From contig NZ_RBAK01000011.1 of assembly GCF_003626595.1 (NCBI RefSeq), positions 124,001 through 188,000 of the forward strand: a stretch of 64,000 nt of DNA, given 5' to 3'. Each line of letters begins with the position of its first letter. Position 1 is the first letter of the stretch. The notes under the pieces are model-generated. The model worked only from the letters and a program-made list of their open reading frames with translations. It was not told the DNA's origin and searched no databases. The translations under genes were made by a program, and so were the position numbers. This DNA is from Micromonospora endolithica (GTDB lineage Bacteria > Actinomycetota > Actinomycetes > Mycobacteriales > Micromonosporaceae). Positions 51,151 to 60,080 of the stretch are shown piece after piece.

Positions 51151-51665
51151 CGCGCAGCTCCGATCCTGCGCACACGGCCACGAGGCGGTCCCCCGCACGG
51201 GACTCCGCGGAGCGGCGGCTCTCGCGGACGAGACCCGGTCCGCGACCGGAAGGCCATGTGGACTGTCAGCGGTACCCGATGACCCGCGCGCCGGGCGGTG
51301 CGACCGCACCACCGCGGCGACTCACCGGGTCGGACTCAACCAGCGTGGGTCCCGACGTCCGGCGGCCGGCCGCCGGGCTCGGCCCGCAGCGCCGGAACGC
51401 CCCCCACCGCGGCGGTTGCCCCACCGGGTACCTCGGGGCGTTGCCTGCCCGTCGAACGACGCACTGGGAAGCGCCCTCCCTGGCCGGATCGTTGACACAT
51501 GGTAAGGATCCGATCACCCATTCCCTGGGTGGCGGTGTCCCGTGACGGATTGCCGACGCGGCGGCTGACGCCGGGCATGTCATGCGGTATACGGCCGGCC
51601 CGGACGCGCGGCGGTCCCGCGCCGAGGTACCGAGGTGGACGTGCGGACGCCGCAGCCACCGACGA
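51151..51665. other. 515-bp spacer between lanthipeptide cluster and tatC
   Basis: No frame has convincing coding bias. The region includes the upstream side of the second regulator and an isolated TTGACA at about 51492 without a matching -10. It is the right boundary between the lanthipeptide cluster and the tat/paf locus. Confidence 0.5.
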
Positions 51666-51700
51666 CGGAAGGCCGCCCCCGGACCGGGGACGGCCTTCCG
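51666..51700 (-). terminator. Terminator downstream of tatC
   Basis: CGGAAGGCCG (51666-51675) and CGGCCTTCCG (51691-51700) form a perfect 10-bp stem, and a CCCC/GGGG pair inside extends it. It lies 16 bp after the tatC stop. Confidence 0.7.
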
Positions 51701-51716
51701 GGTGACTCGCGCCGGA

Positions 51717-52670
51717 TCAGGTCATGTCGTCGTAGCGGCGGTCGATCGGTGCCGGCGCGGTCACCGGCGCCGGTGCCGGGATCGGCGCGGTCGCGTCGAC
51801 CCGCGCGCCCGCCTCGACCGGCGGGGCGTCGAACTCCAGCGGTGACACCTCGTCGTCGTCGAGGCCCGCGTAGACCTCCTTGCCCCGGCCCTTGCGGCGG
51901 TCGTTGAGGAACGCCACCCCGACCGCGGCGAAGTAGAGCGCGCAGAGGCAGATCGCCAGCGCCGTCATGCCGAACGGGTCCGGCGTCGGGGTCACCACTG
52001 CGGAGAACGCGAAGAACACGAACACCGCCACCCGCCACCAGCTGAGCAGCTTCTTCGCGCTGGCGATGCCGACGAAGTTGAGCATCAGCACGATCAGCGG
52101 GAACTCGAACGCCACCCCGAACAGCAGGATCAGGTTGGTGACGAACGAGATGTAACGGGTGACCTCCAGGTTGGTGGCGATGTCGTCACCAGAGACGTCG
52201 AGCAGGAACTCCAGGCCCTTGGTGGTCACGAAGAACGCCAGGAACGCACCGGCGGCGAACAACGGCGCCGCCAACGCCGTGAAGACGTAGGCGTAACGCC
52301 GTTCGTGCCGGTGTAGACCCGGCGCGATGAACGCCCAGAGCTGGTAGAGCCACACCGGCGCCGCGATGATCAACCCGACCCACAGACCGATCTTCAGGTT
52401 GAGCAGGAAGACGTCCGCCACGCCGAGCTGAACGAACTTGCACTTGCCGCTCAGCGGGTCGATCGACGCCGGCAGGTCGCAGTAGGGCTGGGAGAGCAGC
52501 AGCCGGACCGGCTTGGCCAACCAGATGCCGAAGCCGAAGCCGACCAGGATCGCCAGGGACGCCTTGAACAGCCGGTTGCGCAACTCCCGGACGTGCTCGA
52601 TCAGCGTCATCGAGCCGTCGGCGGCCCGCTCGAAGGTGGTCGGACCGCGCTTACGCAGGGCGAAGGCCAC
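51717..52670 (-). CDS. tatC: Twin-arginine translocase subunit TatC
   Basis: The 317-residue protein has six membrane helices and family blocks MTLIEHVRELRNRLFKA, FVQLGVADVFLLNLKIGLWVG and FGVAFEFPLIVLML, with VVTPTPDPFGMTALA near the last loops. TatC binds the twin-arginine signal peptide. The 60-residue cytoplasmic tail (GLDDDEVSPLEFDAP, Ala/Pro-rich) is longer than in E. coli but common in actinobacteria. The tatA gene lies 18 bp upstream. Confidence 0.96.
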   Translation of the reverse strand: MAFALRKRGPTTFERAADGSMTLIEHVRELRNRLFKASLAILVGFGFGIWLAKPVRLLLSQPYCDLPASIDPLSGKCKFVQLGVADVFLLNLKIGLWVGLIIAAPVWLYQLWAFIAPGLHRHERRYAYVFTALAAPLFAAGAFLAFFVTTKGLEFLLDVSGDDIATNLEVTRYISFVTNLILLFGVAFEFPLIVLMLNFVGIASAKKLLSWWRVAVFVFFAFSAVVTPTPDPFGMTALAICLCALYFAAVGVAFLNDRRKGRGKEVYAGLDDDEVSPLEFDAPPVEAGARVDATAPIPAPAPVTAPAPIDRRYDDMT

Positions 52671-52688
52671 GATGCTCGGGCCTTCCGG

Positions 52689-53042
52689 TCAGTTGTCGCG
52701 GGCGCGCTGCACCGGGTCGACGACCGGGGGCGCGACCGGCTGCTGCGGCGGGGCCTGGTAGGGCGCCTGCTGGCCGTACGGGGCCTGCTGCGCATAGGGG
52801 GCCTGCGGCGCGTACGGGGCCTGCTGGCCGGCGTGCGGCGGCAGCGGCTGGTAGCCGGCCTGCGCGTCGGCCTTCTCGGCCAGGTCGCGGTTGTCGTCGT
52901 CGTGCAGGCTCTTCGTCTCGGCCTTGATGATCCGCAGCGAACGGCCCAGCGAGCGGGCCGCGTCGGGGAGCCGCTTCGCGCCGAAGAGCAGGATCAGCAC
53001 GACCACGAGTACGGCGATGTGCCACGGCTTGAGGGCACCCAT
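52689..53042 (-). CDS. tatA: Twin-arginine translocase subunit TatA
   Basis: The 117-residue protein has a single N-terminal helix (KPWHIAVLVVVLILLFGAKRLPD) followed by the amphipathic helix ARSLGRSLRIIKAETKSL. The C-terminal half is a low-complexity tail with a repeated QQAPY/APQAPY unit. TatA oligomers form the translocation path recruited by TatC. Confidence 0.95.
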   Translation of the reverse strand: MGALKPWHIAVLVVVLILLFGAKRLPDAARSLGRSLRIIKAETKSLHDDDNRDLAEKADAQAGYQPLPPHAGQQAPYAPQAPYAQQAPYGQQAPYQAPPQQPVAPPVVDPVQRARDN

Positions 53043-53247
53043 GGGAAGCTCCAGTCGCTCTGTGTCGATGAGGGGTGGTACCGCAGCCCATCGTACGTCC
53101 GTCGTGGGTCGTTGCCACCCGCCGGGCGGTGCGGGTTGGGCCCGGCCGGTGAAGTCTTGACCAACCGGCGATGTCCCGTCAACAGCTCCGACGGTGCGTT
53201 CCTGCGCGAAAACAGGGCAGAGCGCGCACGATCGCGACGGCCGTCGA

Positions 53248-53505
53248 TCACTCCCCGCGCTTGGCCTGGATCAGGGCCACCCGCTGCCCGGCGGTGTCGA
53301 GCTGCCGCTGCACCGCCTCGGCGCGCTCCTGGAGCGTCTCGGCGGCCTCCCGCAGTGTCTCCGCCTCGGCGGCACGGCCCTGCAACGCCAGCGCCGCCCG
53401 GCGCAGCCGGGGCAGCCGGGCCAGCAGCGGCCGGACGGCCAGCGCGAACACCACGAGCGGGACCAGCACCAGCGCGACCACTATCCACGTCACCACGGCG
53501 GTCAC
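53248..53505 (-). CDS. Small membrane-anchored coiled-coil protein
   Basis: From the GTG at 53505, one base after the pafC stop, the product is 85 residues. It has an N-terminal helix (TWIVVALVLVPLVVFALAV) then an Ala/Glu/Arg/Leu coiled coil to the end. The frame is open further upstream, but that would lie inside pafC. It is probably translated with pafC and sits in the tatA-pafC interval. Function unknown. Confidence 0.65.
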   Translation of the reverse strand: MTAVVTWIVVALVLVPLVVFALAVRPLLARLPRLRRAALALQGRAAEAETLREAAETLQERAEAVQRQLDTAGQRVALIQAKRGE

Positions 53506-53506
53506 C

Positions 53507-54532
53507 CTACTGCCTGCCGGCGGGCACCGCCGGGTCGGGCAGCGGAGGAACCCGCACCGCCGGGGTCGCGTACGCGTCCAGGGCCGCCGCCGCCGCGCCA
53601 CGCACCTGCTCGGCCAGCTCGGCCGGCGCGACGACGGTGACCTCCGGGCCCAGACCGAGGACGAACCGGCGGGCCCACCCCAGGTCGGTGACCCGCAGCG
53701 ACACCAGCCAGCGGTCGCCGTCGGCCTCGATCCGCTCGCACGGGTAGTACTCCGTGATCCACCGCTCGCCCCGCCCGATCCGTACGGTGATCAGCGGCAG
53801 GTCCGGCGAGGGCCGGAACACCCCGGCGGTCAGGTCGTGCGGGCGGGCCTGTGGAGGCACCACGGCCGGCTCGTCCAGCGGGGTCACCGCGTCGATCCGG
53901 TCGGCCCGGAACAGCCGCATCCCCTCGGCCCGGCGGCACCACGCCTCCACGTACGCCCGCCCGCCGACCATCAGCATCCGCAGCGGGTCGACCACCCGCT
54001 CGGTGGACTCGTCCCGCGCCGCCGTGTAGTAGGTGATCCGCAGCGCCCGGCCGCTCTCCACCGCGGCGCGCAGCTCCGCCACCCGGCGGGTGTCCGCCGG
54101 AAGCCGCACCTCCACCGGCGCGCCCACCAGGTCACCGGCCGCGTTCTCGATCTTCGCCAGGGCCCGCTCGACGGCCTCCCGGTTGGCCACCCCGGGCGTC
54201 TCGGCGAGCATCCGCAACGCCACCACCAGCGCCAGCGCCTCGTCCGGGGTCAGCCGCAGCGGCCGGTCGATGCCCGCGTCGTAGGTGATCGTCACCCGGT
54301 CGCCGTCGAACGCCATGTCGATCAGGTCACCCGGGCCGTACCCGGGCAGCCCGCACACCCACAGCAACTCCAGGTCCTCGCGCAGTTGCCGCTCGGTGAC
54401 GCCCAGGTCGGTTGCCGCCTCGGCGATCTCGATACCGGGGCGGGCCAGCAGGTACGGCACCAGGTTCAGCAGGCGGGCCAGCCGGTCGGCCGACGCGCGG
54501 GAACCACCGCCCCGGGCGGCCGGCCGGGTCAT
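53507..54532 (-). CDS. pafC: WYL-domain regulator PafC
   Basis: The 341-residue protein has an N-terminal HTH (IEIAEAATDLGVTERQLREDLELLWVCG), a WYL domain from about 140 (ALRITYYTAARDESTERVVDPLRM, RAYVEAWCRRAEGMRLFRADRI) and a C-terminal WCX extension. PafB and PafC form a heterodimer that activates LexA-independent DNA-damage genes in mycobacteria. It overlaps pafB by 4 bp. Confidence 0.95.
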   Translation of the reverse strand: MTRPAARGGGSRASADRLARLLNLVPYLLARPGIEIAEAATDLGVTERQLREDLELLWVCGLPGYGPGDLIDMAFDGDRVTITYDAGIDRPLRLTPDEALALVVALRMLAETPGVANREAVERALAKIENAAGDLVGAPVEVRLPADTRRVAELRAAVESGRALRITYYTAARDESTERVVDPLRMLMVGGRAYVEAWCRRAEGMRLFRADRIDAVTPLDEPAVVPPQARPHDLTAGVFRPSPDLPLITVRIGRGERWITEYYPCERIEADGDRWLVSLRVTDLGWARRFVLGLGPEVTVVAPAELAEQVRGAAAAALDAYATPAVRVPPLPDPAVPAGRQ

Positions 54533-55527
54533 CGGGCACCCCCGGCGACCGCGAGGTCGTCGTGCCGGGCGGCGATCTCCTTCAACCGCTGGATGACCGC
54601 CTCGCGGACCTCCGGCGGGTCGAGCACCCGCACGTCCGGCCCGTACCCCACCAGGTGCCCGGCCAGCGAGTCCGGATCGGCGAACGGCAGGACCAGCCGG
54701 TCACCGTCCGGACCGGTGGTCACCTCGACCGCCCAGCGGCGCAGGCCGGCGGCCCGCCCGGCGGCGGCCAGCACGGTCGCCCGGCCGGTCCGCTCCACCG
54801 GCCCCGACCAGCGCGCCACGTGGCTGATCAGGTCGACCCCGGCCGGCGGCTGGTAGGCACCCGGCGTGCCCGACGCCCGCACCGCGCCGACCACCCGTGA
54901 CAACCGGAAGCAGCGGGTGGCGTCCCGGTCCAGGTCGTGGCCGACCACGTACCACCGGCCGCGCCAGCAGACCACGCCCCACGGCTGCACCCGGCGGCGG
55001 GTCGGCGAGTCCCGGTCCGGCACCCGGTAGTCGAAGCTCACCTCCCGCCGGTCCCGCGCGGCGGCGGTCAGCGGGGCGAACGCCGGGTCGACCGTGACCA
55101 TCGGTTCCAGGCCGAGGGTGGCCTGCGGGTCCACGTCGACACCGGCGGCACGCAGCTTGGCCAGCCCCGACGAGGCGGCCGCCGCCAGCCCGGCGTGCTG
55201 CCACAGCCGGGCCGCGATGCCCACCGCCGCGGCCTCGTCCGGTTCCAGCGGGATGTCCGGCAGCGCGTACTCCCGGTGGGCGATCCGGTAGCCGGGCTCG
55301 GCGTCGAAGGCGCTGGCGGTGCCGGTCTCCAACGGGACGCCCAACTCCCGCAGTTCCGCCTTGTCCCGCTCGAACTTGCGCTGGAAAGCCTCGTGGTCGC
55401 GGGCGTCGTCCGGGTCGTGCTCGTAGCCGGGAACGGTCGCGGCGATCTGCGCGGCGGTCAGGAACCGTCGCGTGGACAGGAGGCAGATCACCAGGTTGAC
55501 CAGGCGTTCGGTGCGGGTCCGCGACAC
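54529..55527 (-). CDS. pafB: WYL-domain regulator PafB
   Basis: From the GTG at 55527 (SRTRTERLVNLVICLLSTRRFLTAAQIAATVPGY) the product is 332 residues, the usual PafB length. It carries the same HTH-WYL-WCX layout as PafC, with YRVPDRDSPTRRRVQPWGVV and RWYVVGHDLDRDATRCFRLSRV in the WYL domain. It co-activates the mycobacterial-type DNA-damage response with PafC. Unlike in mycobacteria, pafA is not directly upstream: four genes lie between. Confidence 0.95.
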   Translation of the reverse strand: MSRTRTERLVNLVICLLSTRRFLTAAQIAATVPGYEHDPDDARDHEAFQRKFERDKAELRELGVPLETGTASAFDAEPGYRIAHREYALPDIPLEPDEAAAVGIAARLWQHAGLAAAASSGLAKLRAAGVDVDPQATLGLEPMVTVDPAFAPLTAAARDRREVSFDYRVPDRDSPTRRRVQPWGVVCWRGRWYVVGHDLDRDATRCFRLSRVVGAVRASGTPGAYQPPAGVDLISHVARWSGPVERTGRATVLAAAGRAAGLRRWAVEVTTGPDGDRLVLPFADPDSLAGHLVGYGPDVRVLDPPEVREAVIQRLKEIAARHDDLAVAGGAR

Positions 55528-55691
55528 GCGGTAGACGCTAGCAGTCGGCGCGCCGGAACCTGGTACCCACGCGGGCACGGCGTGGGCCATCTCGCCGCCG
55601 TCCGGTCCCAGGGTTTCGGGTTTTGCGGTACGAGATCTGCATCTTCAGGCGCTGCGAGCCGCGGAACCTGCGCCGCACCTTCAGGCACAAG

Positions 55692-55722
55692 TTGACGGTA
55701 TATACCGGCAGACGTAATCTGC
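55692..55722 (+). promoter_or_regulatory. Leaderless promoter and operator of the padR operon
   Basis: TTGACG (55692-55697) and TAATCT (55715-55720) are separated by 17 bp, and the -10 ends 6 bp before the ATG at 55727. Transcription should begin at or next to the start codon. Two inverted repeats overlap the promoter: CGGTATATACCG (55696-55707) and GCAGA-CGTAA-TCTGC (55708-55722). Either could be the PadR operator. Confidence 0.72.
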
Positions 55723-55726
55723 CCGC

Positions 55727-56089
55727 ATGACATCGATGCAAGAGCCGACGTTCTTGATCCTCACCGCGCTGGCGACGGGGCCCAAGCACGGCTACGGGGT
55801 TACTCAGGAGGTCGCCGAACTCTCCGAGGGAACGGTGAAGCTGCGGGCCGGCACCCTCTACGGAGCCCTCGACCGCCTGGTGGAGCAGGAACTCGTCATG
55901 GTCGACCGGCAGGAGATCGTCGACGGGCGACTTCGTCGCTACTACCGGCTCACCGACGCGGGCGCCGGCAAGCTCGCCGAGCAGGCCCGCCGCCTGCGCA
56001 AGCACGCGGAGGCGGCGGAAAGCCGACTGCGGGCGCGACCGAACGTGGCATTCGGATTCACGGCCACCCCGTTCGGGGCTCGCCCATGA
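55727..56089 (+). CDS. PadR-family transcriptional regulator
   Basis: The 120-residue protein has the PadR winged helix: FLILTALATGPKHGYGVTQEVAEL, then KLRAGTLYGALDRLVEQELV and wing YYRLTDAGAGKL. It is followed by a short C-terminal helix, as in the small PadR subfamily. It starts at the predicted transcription start and overlaps the next gene by 4 bp. It probably represses its own operon. Confidence 0.92.
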   Translation: MTSMQEPTFLILTALATGPKHGYGVTQEVAELSEGTVKLRAGTLYGALDRLVEQELVMVDRQEIVDGRLRRYYRLTDAGAGKLAEQARRLRKHAEAAESRLRARPNVAFGFTATPFGARP

Positions 56090-57147
56090 CCGCCTCGGGG
56101 GAGGTCATGCGGGAGCTGTCGGCGCATGCCAGGCTGGAACGCTGGTACCGGCGGCTGCTGTGGGCATATCCGATCGGGTACCGCCGCGCCCACGGCGAGG
56201 AGATCCTCACCATGCTGATGGACTCCGCCGAGCCGGACCGTCGAGTGCCCGCCCGCGCCGACGTGGTGGATCTGGTGCGCGGGGCGGTGCGGCAGTGGTT
56301 CCGGTTGCCGATCGGCCGTACGGCGGTGGTGGCGGCCGTGCTGTCGGCCGTGATCCTCGGAGCAGTAGGAGCAGGCGTGGGCTCGTGGCTGGCCTGGCAG
56401 GCGGCCGCGCTGCCGTCCGACGCATCGGCCATCCACACTGCCGAAACCGTTCGGGGTGTCCCCTTGCGGGCACCCGAACTCAGTCATCATGACTGGTTGG
56501 GAAATCCCCGACGCAATGGTGTCACCATCGCCGACGAGCAGTCATCAGACTGGACGCTCGAAGCAGCGAAGGCCCGCCTGCGGGCCGAGGGCTGGACCCC
56601 TGGCGGCAGCGAGATGTACTCCGGCGCCCCGGTCGTTCGAGAAGGCAGGCAGCTGGAGGCGGCCTCTGAAGAGTTCTACGCGACCAAGGATGGCGCCGTC
56701 GTCACCGTATCCGCCGTCACCATTCTGACGCCCGGTGCGGTGGGAACGAGTCTGGCGACTCATCTTGGGGTCACCGGGCCGCGCGGGGAACCGGTGGCGA
56801 TCATGCTGGGCGGACTCGTCGGCGCCGTCATCGGCTGGCTCCTCACCGGCTGGGCAGGGTATCGCCTGCGACGCCGCACATTGCCTCGCCGGCTGACCGT
56901 GGTCGCTCTCGGCCTCACCGCGCTGTGGCTCGCCGCCGGACCCACCATCGGCCTGTACGACACGCTGGCCGACCCCGCCTTCCCCGGATCTGAACCCCCA
57001 CCGGCCGACCCGGCCTACTTCTGGCTGTTTCTCGATCACCGCGCCCAACAATTGCACGGAGCACTGGCCATGGGACTTGCGATCCTGGTCGTAGCCGCCA
57101 TGAGCCGCCGCCAGCCCGAAGCACGGCCCACCGCAACGGTGACCTGA
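56086..57147 (+). CDS. PadR-coupled membrane protein
   Basis: The 353-residue protein starts with a soluble helical part (ERWYRRLLWAYPIGYRRAHGEEILTMLM) often seen in proteins paired with small PadR regulators. Hydrophobic helices lie near 78-100, 230-255, 270-290 and 320-340. A polar extracytoplasmic domain of about 120 residues lies between the first two. Codon bias is less extreme than in neighbouring genes, suggesting a recent arrival. It probably perturbs or senses the membrane; no enzyme motif is visible. Confidence 0.75.
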   Translation: MTASGEVMRELSAHARLERWYRRLLWAYPIGYRRAHGEEILTMLMDSAEPDRRVPARADVVDLVRGAVRQWFRLPIGRTAVVAAVLSAVILGAVGAGVGSWLAWQAAALPSDASAIHTAETVRGVPLRAPELSHHDWLGNPRRNGVTIADEQSSDWTLEAAKARLRAEGWTPGGSEMYSGAPVVREGRQLEAASEEFYATKDGAVVTVSAVTILTPGAVGTSLATHLGVTGPRGEPVAIMLGGLVGAVIGWLLTGWAGYRLRRRTLPRRLTVVALGLTALWLAAGPTIGLYDTLADPAFPGSEPPPADPAYFWLFLDHRAQQLHGALAMGLAILVVAAMSRRQPEARPTATVT

Positions 57148-57241
57148 CAGGCATCCCGGCTCAGTCGGCCGAACCCGCTGGCTGAGCCGGGACCCGCCCC
57201 GCCGGACGGCACCACCGCCGGCACCCGCTAGCGTGCCCGGC

Positions 57242-58333
57242 ATGGTGCGATGGCGGACGGGCACGGTCAGGGCGTTGCGACGGGAGTGGACCGGCGCGCT
57301 GGAACTCGCCGTCGACCTGCCCGACGGCACCGACATGCGGGCCCTGGCCTACCCGGAACTGGTCGGCCGCCCCGAACCCGGCGACCGGGTGCTGCTCAAC
57401 GCCGGCGCGCTGCTGATGGGCCTCGGCACCGGCGGGTACGCACTGGTCGTCGCCGTACCGGACCGGCTCCCGCCGGACCCGCCGCAGGCCGCCGGGGACC
57501 GCGCCGCCGGTCACCTCGTCAAGGCCCGCTACACCCCGCTGCAACCGATCCTGCTCGGCGTCGACGAGGAGGCGTCACCGCACCACGACCTGCTCGCCGC
57601 CGCCGACGACCTGGCCGGCCTGCCGGTGGTCACCGCCGACCTGCACTCCGCGTTGCCGGCCATCCTCGCCGGCATCCACGCCGACGCCCCCGGCGCCCGC
57701 GTGGCGTACCTGCTCACCGACGGCGGCGCCCTGCCCGCCTGGTTCTCCCGCACCCTCGCCGGGCTGCACGGTCACCTGGCCGGAACGGTCACCGTCGGCC
57801 AGGCGTTCGGCGGGGACCTGGAGGCCGCCACCCTGCACACCGGGCTGCTCGCCGCCCGGCACGTACTGCGCGCCGACGTCGCGATCGTCGCCCAGGGCCC
57901 CGGCAACCTCGGCACCGGCACCCGCTGGGGCTTCTCCGGCGTCGCCGTCGGCGAGGCCGTCAACGCCGTCGCCACGCTGGGCGGACGCCCGGTCGGCTCG
58001 CTGCGGATCTCCGACGCCGACCCCCGGCCCCGGCACGTCGGCGTGTCCCACCACAGCCTCACCGCGTACGGCCGGGTCGCCCTGGCCCGCGCGGAGCTGG
58101 TGGTGCCCGACGGCCTGGACCCGGGCCTGGCCGGGGCGGTCGACGCGGCGCTGGCCCCGCTGGCCGCGCGGCACACGATCGTCCGGGTGCCCACCGACGG
58201 CCTCGACGCGGCGCTGCGAGCCAGCCCGGTCGGCCTGTCCACGATGGGTCGCGGCCTCGACGCCGACCGCTCCTACTTCCTCGCCGCCGCCGCGTCCGGC
58301 CGACACGCCGCCCACCTGCTACCCCCCAGCTGA
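57242..58333 (+). CDS. DUF3866 family protein
   Basis: From the ATG at 57242 (MVRWRTGTVRALRREW) the product is 363 residues; an in-frame GTG lies 9 bp upstream. The N-terminal beta domain includes LVGRPEPGDRVLLNAGALLMGLGTGGYALVV, which resembles the DUF3866 pattern. Later blocks are KARYTPLQPILLGVDEE, VAIVAQGPGNLGTGTRWGFSGVAVGEAVNA and VSHHSLTAYGRVALARAE. The family is common in actinobacterial proteasome neighbourhoods, but its function is unknown. Confidence 0.82.
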   Translation: MVRWRTGTVRALRREWTGALELAVDLPDGTDMRALAYPELVGRPEPGDRVLLNAGALLMGLGTGGYALVVAVPDRLPPDPPQAAGDRAAGHLVKARYTPLQPILLGVDEEASPHHDLLAAADDLAGLPVVTADLHSALPAILAGIHADAPGARVAYLLTDGGALPAWFSRTLAGLHGHLAGTVTVGQAFGGDLEAATLHTGLLAARHVLRADVAIVAQGPGNLGTGTRWGFSGVAVGEAVNAVATLGGRPVGSLRISDADPRPRHVGVSHHSLTAYGRVALARAELVVPDGLDPGLAGAVDAALAPLAARHTIVRVPTDGLDAALRASPVGLSTMGRGLDADRSYFLAAAASGRHAAHLLPPS

Positions 58334-58366
58334 CCCCTGCCGGGCCCGGAGTCCCGCGGGTTCGGG

Positions 58367-58552
58367 TCAGGCGAAGATGATCAGGGCCAGCCAGGCGCCG
58401 ACGATGAGCGCCAGCGCGAGGGCCAGCACCCAGGTGGGAACGGTGTATTCGCCACGCCGGTTCCGCTCGATCTCGTCGCGGATCTTCTGGCGGCGGCGCT
58501 CGGCCCAGTTCTGCTTCTCGGAGCCGGGGCCGGTGGGTTCGGTAGGCATCAT
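58367..58552 (-). CDS. Small conserved-type membrane protein upstream-side of pafB group
   Basis: The 61-residue product has a charged N-terminal half (EKQNWAERRRQKIRDEIERNRRGEYTVP) and a single C-terminal hydrophobic helix (TWVLALALALIVGAWLALII). It looks like a small tail-anchored-type protein. It lies 69 bp downstream of pafA on the same strand and may be co-transcribed. Function unknown. Confidence 0.7.
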   Translation of the reverse strand: MMPTEPTGPGSEKQNWAERRRQKIRDEIERNRRGEYTVPTWVLALALALIVGAWLALIIFA

Positions 58553-58621
58553 GGCGCCGCCAGCCTACCGAACCGCCCGGTGGTCGGGCCCCCGCACCTC
58601 CGCCTCGGCCGCCGGGACCCG

Positions 58622-59980
58622 TCACATGCTGGCGATCAGCCGCTCCACCCGCTCGTCGTAGGCCCGGAACGGGTCCTTGCACAGCACCGTGCGCTGCGCC
58701 TGGTCGTTCAGCTTCAGGTGCACCCAGTCGACGGTGAAGTCCCGTCGCTTCTCCTGCGCGTGCCGGATGAACTCACCCCGCAGCCGCGCCCGGGTGGTCT
58801 GCGGCGGCGTCTCCTTCGCCTCGAAGATCTCCGGGTCGGTGGCCACCCGATCCACCTCGCCGCGCCGCTCCAGCAGCCCGTAGAGGCCCCGGCCGCGCCG
58901 CAGGTCGTGGTAGGCCAGGTCCATCTGCGCCACCCGCGGATGCGACAGCGGCAGGTCGTGCTTGCGCTGGTAACGCTCGATCAGGCGCAGCTTCGTCACC
59001 CAGTCGATCTCCCGGGACACCGGCTCCAGGTCACCGCTCTCCACCGCCGACAGCACCCGACCCCACAGCTCCACCACCCGCTTCGCGGTCTGGTCCCCGC
59101 CGCGCCGCTCCACGAACTCCGTGGCCTTGGTGAGGTATTCCTGCTGGATCTCCAGCGCGCTGACCTCCTTGCCGGAGGCCAGCCGCACCTTGCGCCGGCC
59201 GGTGATGTCGTGCGACACCTCGCGGATCGCCCGGATCGGGTTCTCCAGCGTCAGGTCCCGCATCACCACCCCGGCCTCGATCATCCGCAGCACGATGTCG
59301 GCCGTGCCCACCTTGAGCAGCGTGGTGACCTCGTTCATGTTCGAGTCGCCGACGATCACGTGCAGCCGCCGGTAACGCTCGGCGTCGGCGTGCGGCTCGT
59401 CCCGGGTGTTGATGATCGGACGGCTGCGGGTGGTCGCCGACGACACGCCCTCCCAGATGTGCTCCGCCCGCTGGGACAGGCAGTAGACCGCCCCCCGGGG
59501 CGTCTGCAGCACCTTGCCCGCGCCGCAGATCAGCTGCCGGGTGACCAGGAAGGGGATCAGCACGTCGGCCAGCCGGCCGAACTCCCCGTGCCGGGACACC
59601 AGGTAGTTCTCGTGGCAGCCGTACGAGTTGCCGGCCGAGTCGGTGTTGTTCTTGAACAGGTAGATCTCGCCCGCGATGCCCTCGTCGTGCAGCCGCTTCT
59701 CCGCGTCGACCAGCAGCCCCTCCAGGATCCGCTCGCCGGCCCGGTCGTGCGCGACCAGGTCCACCACCGAGTCGCACTCCGGCGTGGCGTACTCCGGGTG
59801 GGAACCGACGTCCAGGTAGAGCCGGGCGCCGTTGCGCAGGAAGACGTTGCTCGACCGGCCCCACGACACGACGCGGCGGAACAGGTACCGGGCAACCTCG
59901 TCGGGGGACAACCGCCGCTGCCCCTTGTAGGTGCAGGTGACGCCGTACTCGGTCTCGAGGCCGAAGATTCGCCGCTCCAT
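58622..59980 (-). CDS. pafA: Pup ligase PafA
   Basis: The 452-residue protein begins [16 protein letters not shown] and has the glutamine-synthetase-like fold of Pup ligases. The blocks [43 protein letters not shown] and [26 protein letters not shown] are all present. It uses ATP to join the C-terminal glutamate of deamidated Pup to lysines of target proteins. Its length equals that of the M. tuberculosis enzyme. A divergent dehydratase gene separates it from prcA. Confidence 0.97.
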   Translation of the reverse strand: MERRIFGLETEYGVTCTYKGQRRLSPDEVARYLFRRVVSWGRSSNVFLRNGARLYLDVGSHPEYATPECDSVVDLVAHDRAGERILEGLLVDAEKRLHDEGIAGEIYLFKNNTDSAGNSYGCHENYLVSRHGEFGRLADVLIPFLVTRQLICGAGKVLQTPRGAVYCLSQRAEHIWEGVSSATTRSRPIINTRDEPHADAERYRRLHVIVGDSNMNEVTTLLKVGTADIVLRMIEAGVVMRDLTLENPIRAIREVSHDITGRRKVRLASGKEVSALEIQQEYLTKATEFVERRGGDQTAKRVVELWGRVLSAVESGDLEPVSREIDWVTKLRLIERYQRKHDLPLSHPRVAQMDLAYHDLRRGRGLYGLLERRGEVDRVATDPEIFEAKETPPQTTRARLRGEFIRHAQEKRRDFTVDWVHLKLNDQAQRTVLCKDPFRAYDERVERLIASM

Positions 59981-60080
59981 GGTGAGACATTAGCCGCCCG
60001 AGGCCCCGGATGGGCAGCGCTCACCCCGTCCGTTCCACACCCCGCCCCCACCGGCGGGCGGCGACGGTACGGTGCGAGCC

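Noticed and set aside
51480-51530. TTGACA near 51492 as a promoter
   Set aside because: No acceptable -10 hexamer at 16-19 bp and no gene downstream on the plus strand.
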